A stretch of DNA of 21,779 bases, taken from Chitinophagaceae bacterium (lineage in GTDB: Bacteria > Bacteroidota > Bacteroidia > Chitinophagales > Chitinophagaceae). Shown piece after piece: positions 15,002 to 21,779 of the stretch (the stretch's first letter is position 1; every line of letters begins with the position of its first letter). The notes under the pieces are model-generated. The model was not told where the DNA came from. It did not search any database and saw only the letters and a program-made list of their open reading frames with translations. Both the position numbers and the translations under genes were made by a program. The stretch is from contig CANIMM010000021.1 of the NCBI GenBank assembly GCA_947468255.1, positions 1 through 21,779 on the forward strand, in the 5' to 3' direction.

Positions 15002-16090
15002 TTAATCTGCAAGTTGAAGTAATATTTTTCCTAGACTTTTATTTTTCAGTTTTTTTACTGAGTAAATTGACTCTCCCAATACCGCCTTTTTATTTAATTC
15101 CGCCGAACCATGTTTTTTTAAAACCATATTGATGATTTTTTCTGTATCGTCTGGATAATCAACTGGTATAAATTGATCAGCGTCTAACCAAGTCTGGATA
15201 GTTGCAATATGCTTTTGCTTTAAACTTTTTATCACTGGTACACCCATTTTTTTTAATGCAGCAGCATTACATTGCTGTTCATACTGCCCTTTCATAGGAA
15301 TCACCAACAACTTCTTTTTTAAATACAAAGCCTCTGCGGGGGTCTCAAAACCTGCACCACATAAAATCCCTTTACAATTTACCAAACGCTCAATAAAATC
15401 ATCGTTATTGATGGGTCGGATATGAATATTTTTTTCTTGGTATTCTTTTGTAGAATGTTTACTAAAGACCTCCCACTGAACATTTTTTAATGTCGATAAT
15501 ACCTTTATAATCCGCTCGTCACTATACGCAGGTAAATAAACGGTATAATATTGTTTAGTTTCAGAAATGGCATTTCTTATTTGGTCGCGAATGACAGGAG
15601 TGAAAATATTGGTGTCAAATTTATCGAAATGAAAACCATACGTATCCGTAACCGGTGCATAGTTATTCAACACCGCTTTTCCGATAGGATCAGTTTTTTT
15701 TGGCTTCGGAGATTTTTTATTGATCACTGCACTCTGGTGACTAAGGCCAATACAAGCCTTGTGTTTCATCTTGCATGCCCAGGCACTAACAGGCTCAAAA
15801 TCATTTATTACCAAATCATATTCTTCTACCGGAAGACTATTGATTTCTTTAAACAGTTGCTTTAAGTTGCTTTTTTTATAAGTAGCCATCAGGTCGATGC
15901 CCCCTTTTTTTCCAAAAATAAAACTAAGGCCCTTAAAAGCGTATTTGACCGGATAAGGCAAAGACACATCCGCTTGAATCCCACTTACCAAAATATCCAC
16001 CTCACACTTTTTCTGTAGGATTGGAATAATATCCCTTGCCCTACTTAAATGTCCGTTCCCCGTTCCCTGTATAGCGTATAATATTTTCAT
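15002..16090 (-). CDS. Glycosyltransferase, MJ1255-like (MurG/GT28-type fold)
   Basis: The 362-aa product starts MKILYAIQGTGNGHLSRARD; the GTGNGHLSR loop (9-17) is the glycine-rich acceptor/nucleotide loop of GT-B enzymes related to MurG and to the MJ1255 family. The C-terminal half has GILCGAGFETPAEALYLKK (241-259) and LLVIPMKGQYEQQCNA (261-276), the usual nucleotide-sugar binding region with the G-x-E-T motif and the Q-E-Q-Q-N block. No signal peptide or membrane helix is seen, so it is a cytosolic or membrane-surface enzyme adding a sugar to a lipid or other acceptor. Its start overlaps the end of the LpxH-like gene by 4 nt (16087-16090), and the GH1 gene follows after 5 nt, so the three should be translationally linked. 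The acceptor is probably a lipid intermediate, judging by the partner; donor unknown. Confidence 0.85.
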   Translation of the reverse strand: MKILYAIQGTGNGHLSRARDIIPILQKKCEVDILVSGIQADVSLPYPVKYAFKGLSFIFGKKGGIDLMATYKKSNLKQLFKEINSLPVEEYDLVINDFEPVSAWACKMKHKACIGLSHQSAVINKKSPKPKKTDPIGKAVLNNYAPVTDTYGFHFDKFDTNIFTPVIRDQIRNAISETKQYYTVYLPAYSDERIIKVLSTLKNVQWEVFSKHSTKEYQEKNIHIRPINNDDFIERLVNCKGILCGAGFETPAEALYLKKKLLVIPMKGQYEQQCNAAALKKMGVPVIKSLKQKHIATIQTWLDADQFIPVDYPDDTEKIINMVLKKHGSAELNKKAVLGESIYSVKKLKNKSLGKILLQLAD

Positions 16091-16947
16091 TTTTGACGCA
16101 TTGAATTAAATTCTTCCACTAAATTTTCGAATAGCTCCGTATCATTAAAATCATCTTCCTCAGGTACAGAAGCCCCTTGGTGGTCTACCTCATTTTCATT
16201 AAATCGATAAATACTCCATTCATTATTAACGTACTCCAGAGATGTTAAATTCTCAATCCAATCACCACTATTGAGGTACATCGTTTTACCGTGTTGGTTA
16301 CTAATTTCCCTCATTTCAGGCTGATGAATGTGACCACACACAACATATTCATATTCATTACCAATAGCAATATCAGCAGCAGTTTGCTCAAAATTGTTTA
16401 TAAATTTCACCGCTGTTTTAACACTATTCTTTATTTTCTTTGAAAGGGATAATTTTCCCTTTTTAAATACCTTTTCAGATATAAAATTTACAAGTCGGTT
16501 AATCAATATTAATGTATCATAGCCCATAGCACCCATTTTTGCCAACCACTTACTGTGTTGCATGGTTACATCAAATACATCCCCATGAAAAAACCATGCT
16601 TTCTTTCTATTGTCCAATTGCAGTATTACTTTGTTTACAATTTGTAAGGACCCCATTTTAAACCCAACAAATTTTCGAAGCATTTCATCATGGTTACCGG
16701 TGATATAATAGATCTTAACACCCTTACTCATCCAATGCATAATTTGCTTGATAACTTTCATATGAGCCTTTGGCCAATATCTTTTGCTAAACTGCCATAT
16801 ATCAATGATATCACCATTGAGTATTACAATTTTAGGCTTTACTGTTTTGAGGTAATGAAGCAGCTCCGTAGCATGGCAACCATAAGTGCCGAGATGCACG
16901 TCGGAAAGAACCAATATATCTAACTTTCTTTTCTTTACTTTATCCAT
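16087..16947 (-). CDS. LpxH-like metallophosphoesterase (UDP-2,3-diacylglucosamine diphosphatase-like)
   Basis: This 286-aa calcineurin-type phosphoesterase has all metal-binding motifs: SDVHLG (15-20, the DxH), NGDIID (44-49), GNHDE (84-88), HGD (121-123) and CGHIHQP (204-210). The motif set and spacing resemble LpxH, which cleaves UDP-2,3-diacylglucosamine to lipid X in lipid A synthesis. It is longer than E. coli LpxH (240 aa), partly through an acidic tail (PEEDDFNDTELFENLVEEF, 262-280). A mid-protein insert (about 135-190, rich in Lys, Leu and Ile) could be the helical lid that holds the lipid. It is the first gene of the operon with the glycosyltransferase (4-nt overlap). It may be the true LpxH or a paralogue acting on another nucleotide-linked or phosphorylated lipid; the sequence alone does not decide. 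Confidence 0.85.
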   Translation of the reverse strand: MDKVKKRKLDILVLSDVHLGTYGCHATELLHYLKTVKPKIVILNGDIIDIWQFSKRYWPKAHMKVIKQIMHWMSKGVKIYYITGNHDEMLRKFVGFKMGSLQIVNKVILQLDNRKKAWFFHGDVFDVTMQHSKWLAKMGAMGYDTLILINRLVNFISEKVFKKGKLSLSKKIKNSVKTAVKFINNFEQTAADIAIGNEYEYVVCGHIHQPEMREISNQHGKTMYLNSGDWIENLTSLEYVNNEWSIYRFNENEVDHQGASVPEEDDFNDTELFENLVEEFNSMRQK

Positions 16948-17093
16948 TAACGGATTTTGTAAATTTTAAACGCTTGGTAAAACGCAGTAAAAAGGGTTAC
17001 AAATATGGCAGCCAAAATTTTTTGTAATAAAAACCGTACATTTTCCATATAGAAAAAATTAATATGACTTTATGCAAAATAAACGAGTCAATG

Positions 17094-17107
17094 TAAACAA
17101 ATGTTTA
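17094..17107. promoter_or_regulatory. TAAACA-AA-TGTTTA dyad, possible operator
   Basis: The 6-bp arms TAAACA and TGTTTA are exact reverse complements with a 2-nt spacer. The dyad sits one base from the large hairpin, in the middle of the divergent intergenic region. This is a plausible binding site for a dimeric regulator serving one or both divergent transcripts, though it is AT-rich and single-copy. Confidence 0.35.
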
Positions 17108-17108
17108 A

Positions 17109-17137
17109 GCCAATGTTACCGCAAGGTTAACATTGGC
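17109..17137. repeat. Strong inverted repeat with GCAA tetraloop
   Basis: Arm GCCAATGTTACC pairs with GGTTAACATTGGC, giving 12 base pairs with one bulged T in the right arm, closed by GCAA, a GNRA-type tetraloop. It is more GC-rich and longer than other dyads here. No T-run follows on + (CAATTCACT), and on the - strand the following bases are TTAAACATTTG, so it is not a textbook terminator. It could be an operator dyad, a 5'-UTR hairpin or the remnant of a small RNA element. Confidence 0.6.
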
Positions 17138-17291
17138 CAATTCACTAAAGTAATTATACTATATTAAAATAATTTATATCTAATTCAAGTTTTAAATTGC
17201 ATTTAGAAAGATCAAGAAAAACATATCTTTAAACCAAGTTGTACGAAATATGAAATAGCTGCAAATGAACTTACTCACCTTTAAAAAAATC

Positions 17292-18950
17292 ATGAAAAAA
17301 ATTATACAAAAAGCCCTGCTTATTGGCATCTTAATAAGCCAGTTATCCTTTAAAGTGAATACAGATAAAAAAGAATACAAAGCGGATATCATTGTATATG
17401 GGGGTAGTTCAGCAGCTGTTATCGCTGCTGTGCAAGCTAAAAAATTAGGCAAAACTGTTATAATAGTTTCTCCCACAAAGCATTTGGGAGGATTATCCTC
17501 AGGAGGATTGGGCTTTACTGATATTGGTAATAAATCAGTCATCGGAGGAATGGCAAGAGATTTTTATCACCGGATTTTTTTGCATTATCAGAATGACAGC
17601 TCCTGGATATGGCAGAAAAAGGAGCAATATGGAAATAAGGGACAAGGTGCTCCTGCGATAGACGGCAATGCTAGAACTATGTGGATATTTGAACCGCATG
17701 CAGCAGAAGCGATTTTTAAGGACTATGTTAAAGAAAATGACATTGCAGTTTTTAATGAAGAATGGATAGAGCGTGAAAATGGAATTAAAATGAAAGCTGG
17801 TAAAATAGTTTCCATTCGTACACTAAGCGGAAAAATTTTCAATGGAAAAATGTTTATTGACGCCACCTATGAAGGTGATTTGATGGCTGCCGCAAAAGTG
17901 AACTACCATGTTGGCAGGGAATCTAATAGTATGTATCAAGAACAGTGGAATGGAGTACAGACAGGCGTATTTCAGCATGCACATTATTTTAAATCTACCA
18001 TTGACCCGTTCAAAATACCAGGCAAAGCTTCTAGCGGACTCCTGCCATTAATCTCATCTGACAAGGTTGAGACAAATGGCTCAGGAGATAAAAAAGTACA
18101 AGCCTATTGCTTTCGTATGTGCTTGACAACAAACCCCAACAATAGCATTGCTTTTTCTAAACCAGCAGGGTATGATCCTTCCCGGTATGAACTACTTATT
18201 AGGGTGTTTAATTCGGGATGGCGCGAATTATTTAATAAATTCGATCCAATTCCTAACCAGAAAACAGATGTCAATAATCATGGCCCCTTTAGTACGGATT
18301 ATATTGGAATGAGTTATGATTATCCGGATGCTTCTTACGAAAGAAGGAAAGAAATCATTCAAGAGCATGAAACGTATCAAAAAGGATTACTCTATTTCAT
18401 TGCTACAGATCCTAGGATACCTGCTGATGTTCAAAAAGAATTTAACACTTGGGGACTAGCCAAGGATGAGTTCGCAGATAACGGAAATTGGCCCAATCAA
18501 ATTTATGTGCGGGAAGCCCGAAGGATGATCAGTGATTTTGTAATGACAGAGAATGAAATTATGTCTAGAAAAACCGTACCAGCATCTATTGGTATGGGTT
18601 CTTATAGTTTAGATTCCCACAATATTCAGCGGATTGTGATGCCCGATGGTTCTGTACAAAATGAAGGAGACATTGGGGTTGGCGCGCCCAAACCATACGA
18701 AATAGGGTACGGTGCAATTATCCCAAAAGAATCTCAATGTAAAAACCTGCTTGTACCGATCTGTGTGTCTAGTTCACATATTGCATTTGGTTCCATTAGG
18801 ATGGAGCCAGTATTTATGATTTTAGGCGAGTCGGCTGCTACCGCTGCCTCGATTGCCATTGATGATCAGGTGAGCGTTCAAAAGGTAAACTATGCAAAAC
18901 TCAAAAAGAAATTACTAAATCAAAATCAAGTGCTCTCATATAAAAAATAA
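17292..18950 (+). CDS. Exported FAD-dependent oxidoreductase (PF12831 type)
   Basis: This flavoprotein has 552 aa from ATG 17292, or 561 aa from an in-frame ATG at 17265. The downstream start is preferred because it places MKKIIQKALLIGILISQLSF as a normal signal peptide directly at the N-terminus. The FAD-binding strand-turn-helix ADIIVYGGSSAAVIAAVQAK (31-50) is followed by HLGGLSSGGLGFTD (64-77), and later by IDATYEGDLMAAA and VREARRMISDFVMTENEI, all hallmarks of the FAD_oxidored (PF12831) group that includes proteins annotated as xanthan lyase-like. Members are common in Bacteroidota and Planctomycetota polysaccharide loci, but the reaction is generally uncharacterised. No Tat twin-arginine is visible, so the flavin would have to be bound after Sec export. 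It stands alone, divergent from the LpxH-like operon and convergent with the TonB receptor. Family sure; reaction unknown. Confidence 0.88.
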   Translation: MKKIIQKALLIGILISQLSFKVNTDKKEYKADIIVYGGSSAAVIAAVQAKKLGKTVIIVSPTKHLGGLSSGGLGFTDIGNKSVIGGMARDFYHRIFLHYQNDSSWIWQKKEQYGNKGQGAPAIDGNARTMWIFEPHAAEAIFKDYVKENDIAVFNEEWIERENGIKMKAGKIVSIRTLSGKIFNGKMFIDATYEGDLMAAAKVNYHVGRESNSMYQEQWNGVQTGVFQHAHYFKSTIDPFKIPGKASSGLLPLISSDKVETNGSGDKKVQAYCFRMCLTTNPNNSIAFSKPAGYDPSRYELLIRVFNSGWRELFNKFDPIPNQKTDVNNHGPFSTDYIGMSYDYPDASYERRKEIIQEHETYQKGLLYFIATDPRIPADVQKEFNTWGLAKDEFADNGNWPNQIYVREARRMISDFVMTENEIMSRKTVPASIGMGSYSLDSHNIQRIVMPDGSVQNEGDIGVGAPKPYEIGYGAIIPKESQCKNLLVPICVSSSHIAFGSIRMEPVFMILGESAATAASIAIDDQVSVQKVNYAKLKKKLLNQNQVLSYKK

Positions 18951-19065
18951 GGTTTGACAAAGATGGATGGCATTTATTGTTTGGAACTATGTATTACACT
19001 CTATGGATGCAAATATTTTCGTTTTGAATTCATCAATAAATAGATTCACTAACAATTCAATGAAT

Positions 19066-19121
19066 GGCCAGTCGAGACCGGATTCAGGGAGTCGCGCTTA
19101 CTGATTGGATGGTTAAGCGAT
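19066..19121. other. GC-rich patch with a bulged hairpin between convergent genes
   Basis: Between the FAD oxidoreductase and the TonB receptor genes, 19066-19097 has 22 G/C of 32 bases, far above its AT-rich surroundings. TCG(CG)CTTA at 19092-19100 can pair with TAAGCGA at 19115-19121, leaving a two-base bulge and a loop of 14 nt. No U-run follows on either strand. It may form part of the shared 3' end; no gene, tRNA or complete terminator can be supported in the 185-nt gap. Confidence 0.3.
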
Positions 19122-19135
19122 AGAACTAGTCCTGT

Positions 19136-21688
19136 TTATTTGATTTTAATTCTCCATCCAAAATAAAACATTCTTCCAGTAGTTGGCCCCCAAAGCATTG
19201 ACGCATCAAAATATGGACTAAATGGTGTGTTAGCTGCTAAAATGCTATTTTGTTGAAAGAAGTTAGTTATGTTTTCTGCCCCCACATAAATGTCCATTGG
19301 AAATTGTTTGCTAAACGTTTTACTCACTTGTACATTCATTAATACAAAACTGGGTGAGTAAGTTGAAAGCTGATACATTGAAGGATTATCTGCAGTATTG
19401 GTTATTCGCTTTTTACCATTGTAAGTAATAGTATAATTCAATTTCCAGGTATTGGAAGTTGCATAATCAATACTCAAAAATGCCCTGTTTTTTGCTATCA
19501 AAGGACGCTCCATTAACTTGCCATTATAAGTTTGTCTAACATCAAAATATCGATAAGCCAATCTTAGATCTAATTTTTTAAGCGGCGTTAGGTTTAATTC
19601 TGCTTGAAAACTATTGGAATAAGATTTGCCACTTAAATTATAAAATTGAACCAATCTTGTATTTTCCAAATCAACTACTACTTGGTTGTTGAAATCATTT
19701 CTATAATAATCGATTCCGAAAGTTGCACTGTTACCTAAAAAATTAATTTTTTGATCCACACTGATTCCTTTGTTCCAAGCAATTTCTGGATTTAATCCAT
19801 AAGCCACGCCAGCAACTCTTGAATCGATGGTAACTTGTCTTGCACTTACCAAAACACTATTGTTTTCTGCAAATATATTAGCGGTTCTTTGCCCTCTTCC
19901 TGCGCTCAATCTTATAGTGCTTCCTTTGAAAGGCTCATACCGCATATTTAAACGAGGGGTTACAAATGCACCATACAGATTATTATCATCAGCCCTTACC
20001 CCTGCTACCATACTCCACTGGTCATTGGGTGTATAGGTGTATTCAAAAAAAGTACCTGGCACTATCTCTTTTCGGGAATAGTTGTTGAGCTTAAAATCTT
20101 CATTGTACTTATCATATTGAAAGCTTACACCCGTCCTAAACTTATGGATAGTGGAACGAATGATAGATTGGTAAATGAAGTTGCTATAAAAACTTTGTTG
20201 CTGTGCATTATAATTCGTTAAGCCGAAATAGGAATTTTGCTGATGATCAATCCCATCCATTTGCAATCCAATACTCTTATACTTTTGTTGAGGAAACACA
20301 TACCCCATTTTCCCAAACAACTCATATCTTTCTGTATTGATTGAAAGCCCATAATGATTTTCTGTATTTTTATCCGTGTTTGGATCAAAATTGATTTCGC
20401 CCCCTAATTTTTGATCATTCAAAACTTTAATTCCAAACTGAGCCAATACCCCTTTATTGTTATCATATTTATAGCGGTTCACTAAACTCAACTCATTGCC
20501 TGTGGGTAAATCTTTAAAACCATCTTTATTCATATCAACGGCTTTGCTTAAAAAATTATCGTGAAGCAGTAAAGCAGTTGACCAGTTTGTATTTAGCTTC
20601 GTAGCTAGGTTTATATTTAAATCAGTTTTACCGAAGCCATTTACATAAATATTTCCCAATAATTTTTCGGCGGACTCCGGTTTTTTTAATTCAACATTAA
20701 TTTGACCGGCAATGCTTTCAAATCCATTTGCTACCGAACCTACTCCTTTGGTAAGTTGTATACTTTCAATCCATGGACCAGCAATGGAATTCAATCCCAA
20801 TGGGGTTGCTAAACCTCTTGGCCCTGGAAGGTTTTCTACCGTAAGCTGTGTGTAATTACCACTCAATCCTAATAATTGAATTTGCTTTGAACCAGTTACC
20901 GCATCGTTATAAGAAACATCCACTGATGGATTGGTTTCAAAACTTTCACTCAAATTGCAACAAGCGGCTTTTAACAATTCCGTACCTGTCATAATTTGTG
21001 TTCTTATTGGATTCAAATTAGGAATATAGCTGGTCATTTTACGACTAAAAATAGTGACTTCGTTTAACTGTCCTTTTGTAGCTAAAATAATTTTTAAATC
21101 GTTCGCATTTATAATGGAAATGGTATCCCCTTTATAGCCAGCATAACTAACCACCAATCGTCTACTAGCGGTATTGGTAGTAATTGCGAACACACCTAAA
21201 CTATCTGTAATCACCCCTTCACTCGTACCCAACCAATATACAGTTGCATTTGCCAACGGCTCAAATTTACCTTTCGCATTATCTTGTAAAACCACTCCCT
21301 TAATCGTAGCAATCGTAACTGCGGTAAGATTTTCCTCCGGTTCCATTTCGCGATAATGGCAACATTCGGGCAATTGCTTGTAAATGATATCTTTTGCTTT
21401 TTTACCAACTAGATCATGCCCTAACCCTACTATTTTATTTTGAATTTTGTCTATCGAGATTTGGCTTGTATCATATTCAAGCGTCAATATTTTTGTATCC
21501 ACATCCCAAATGGCTATTTTAACTCCCTTTATTTTGAGGGCCGATTCAATTCTAGTTTTACATTGTTCACATGCTCCAAACACTTTAAAGCTAGTGGAAA
21601 CAACAGCTCCATTTTTTGCATCTTGTGCAAAACTTACTACATTGACAAATGCCAAACATAATAACAATAAATAATTATGCAATTTCAT
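19136..21688 (-). CDS. TonB-dependent receptor with N-terminal heavy-metal-associated (HMA) domain
   Basis: The 850-aa outer-membrane receptor has a signal peptide (to about Ala21, SFAQD). An HMA-like ferredoxin-fold domain follows (about 30-105), with the metal motif GACEQC (Cys40, Cys43), then a Cys109-Cys110-His111 pair. A carboxypeptidase-regulatory-like/CNA-B-type sandwich (about 125-205) comes next, then the plug (about 207-335) with AACCNLSESFETNPSVDVSY (241-260), including Cys243-Cys244, and GQINVELKKP ending the plug. The rest is the 22-strand barrel, which contains a calcium-like loop DMNKDGFKD and ends with the aromatic-rich strand RMFYFGWRIKIK. Receptors of this kind import scarce or complexed ligands using TonB energy; the HMA domain and cysteine pairs point to copper or another soft metal. 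Length is usual. Its upstream partner genes lie beyond the window, so any metal-homeostasis operon cannot be seen. Confidence 0.93.
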   Translation of the reverse strand: MKLHNYLLLLCLAFVNVVSFAQDAKNGAVVSTSFKVFGACEQCKTRIESALKIKGVKIAIWDVDTKILTLEYDTSQISIDKIQNKIVGLGHDLVGKKAKDIIYKQLPECCHYREMEPEENLTAVTIATIKGVVLQDNAKGKFEPLANATVYWLGTSEGVITDSLGVFAITTNTASRRLVVSYAGYKGDTISIINANDLKIILATKGQLNEVTIFSRKMTSYIPNLNPIRTQIMTGTELLKAACCNLSESFETNPSVDVSYNDAVTGSKQIQLLGLSGNYTQLTVENLPGPRGLATPLGLNSIAGPWIESIQLTKGVGSVANGFESIAGQINVELKKPESAEKLLGNIYVNGFGKTDLNINLATKLNTNWSTALLLHDNFLSKAVDMNKDGFKDLPTGNELSLVNRYKYDNNKGVLAQFGIKVLNDQKLGGEINFDPNTDKNTENHYGLSINTERYELFGKMGYVFPQQKYKSIGLQMDGIDHQQNSYFGLTNYNAQQQSFYSNFIYQSIIRSTIHKFRTGVSFQYDKYNEDFKLNNYSRKEIVPGTFFEYTYTPNDQWSMVAGVRADDNNLYGAFVTPRLNMRYEPFKGSTIRLSAGRGQRTANIFAENNSVLVSARQVTIDSRVAGVAYGLNPEIAWNKGISVDQKINFLGNSATFGIDYYRNDFNNQVVVDLENTRLVQFYNLSGKSYSNSFQAELNLTPLKKLDLRLAYRYFDVRQTYNGKLMERPLIAKNRAFLSIDYATSNTWKLNYTITYNGKKRITNTADNPSMYQLSTYSPSFVLMNVQVSKTFSKQFPMDIYVGAENITNFFQQNSILAANTPFSPYFDASMLWGPTTGRMFYFGWRIKIK

Positions 21689-21779
21689 TTTTAATTCTTT
21701 AATCGATTATTAAATAGATACACTATTAAATATCGACTAGCATCAAATTAAAAAAATAGAATAAAAAGCCTGTAAATCC

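Larger units (their letters stand above)
16948..17291. other. 344-nt divergent intergenic region
   Basis: This region separates the LpxH-like operon (leftward) from the FAD oxidoreductase (rightward), so promoters for both should lie here. It contains the dyad at 17094-17107 and the strong hairpin at 17109-17137. I find no full TTTG/TAnnTTTG promoter pair on either strand; TATCTTTA at about 17223 is a near match to a -7 box for the rightward gene. No additional gene is supported. If the alternative ATG at 17265 were the real start, the gap would be 317 nt. Confidence 0.6.

Noticed and set aside
17265..17267. Upstream ATG for the FAD oxidoreductase
   Set aside because: It adds MNLLTFKKI before a complete signal peptide; possible but less likely than ATG 17292.
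19062..19135. Short open frame through the GC-rich patch
   Set aside because: It follows a stop at 19050-19052, has no start codon of note and no recognisable protein pattern.

Overview
This AT-rich 21.8 kb chromosomal stretch most likely comes from a Bacteroidota bacterium. The evidence is a TonB-dependent receptor with an N-terminal carboxypeptidase-regulatory-like domain, secreted FG-GAP and sulfatase proteins, an M19 dipeptidase, purine/A-rich leaders without strong Shine-Dalgarno sequences, and many lysine/isoleucine/asparagine-rich proteins. A placement near Chitinophagales/Sphingobacteriales is only an impression. I see no rRNA, tRNA, CRISPR array, insertion sequence or phage gene.

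Left block (1-6983, + strand): the 3' part of an M19 dipeptidase gene, a secreted protein with seven calcium-loop (FG-GAP type) repeats, a complete CUT2/ribose-type ABC importer (double ATPase, permease, lipoprotein binding protein, only 18-24 nt apart) and a secreted sulfatase. The block ends at a strong hairpin terminator (7022-7060) that separates it from the convergent genes to the right. It reads as a nutrient-acquisition locus: extracytoplasmic enzymes process a possibly sulfated substrate, and the ABC system imports the released small sugar or polyol. A high-affinity sugar ABC importer is an uncommon solution in a phylum that usually uses SusC/SusD pairs.

Middle block (7057-12927, - strand): an exported six-hairpin (alpha/alpha-barrel) glycosidase-like protein, an O-antigen ligase-like membrane protein with a C-terminal TPR region, and a GMC-family flavoprotein oxidoreductase. 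A 722-nt stretch without an intact gene (12928-13649) follows. It holds dyad symmetries and what looks like the eroded C-terminus of a secreted carbohydrate-active protein.

Right block: a tight three-gene - strand operon (16947 to 13650) encodes an LpxH-like metallophosphoesterase, an MJ1255-type glycosyltransferase (4-nt overlap) and a cytoplasmic GH1 beta-glycosidase (5-nt gap). Divergent from it, across a 344-nt region with a strong GCAA-tetraloop hairpin, is an exported FAD-dependent oxidoreductase of the PF12831 type. The last gene (21688 to 19136, - strand) is a TonB-dependent receptor whose mature N-terminus is a CxxC heavy-metal-associated domain, suggesting copper or other metal traffic.

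No single gene is of an unknown family. The most interesting signals are the sulfatase-plus-CUT2 locus, the odd LpxH/glycosyltransferase/GH1 operon, the metal-binding receptor fusion, and several intergenic inverted repeats.
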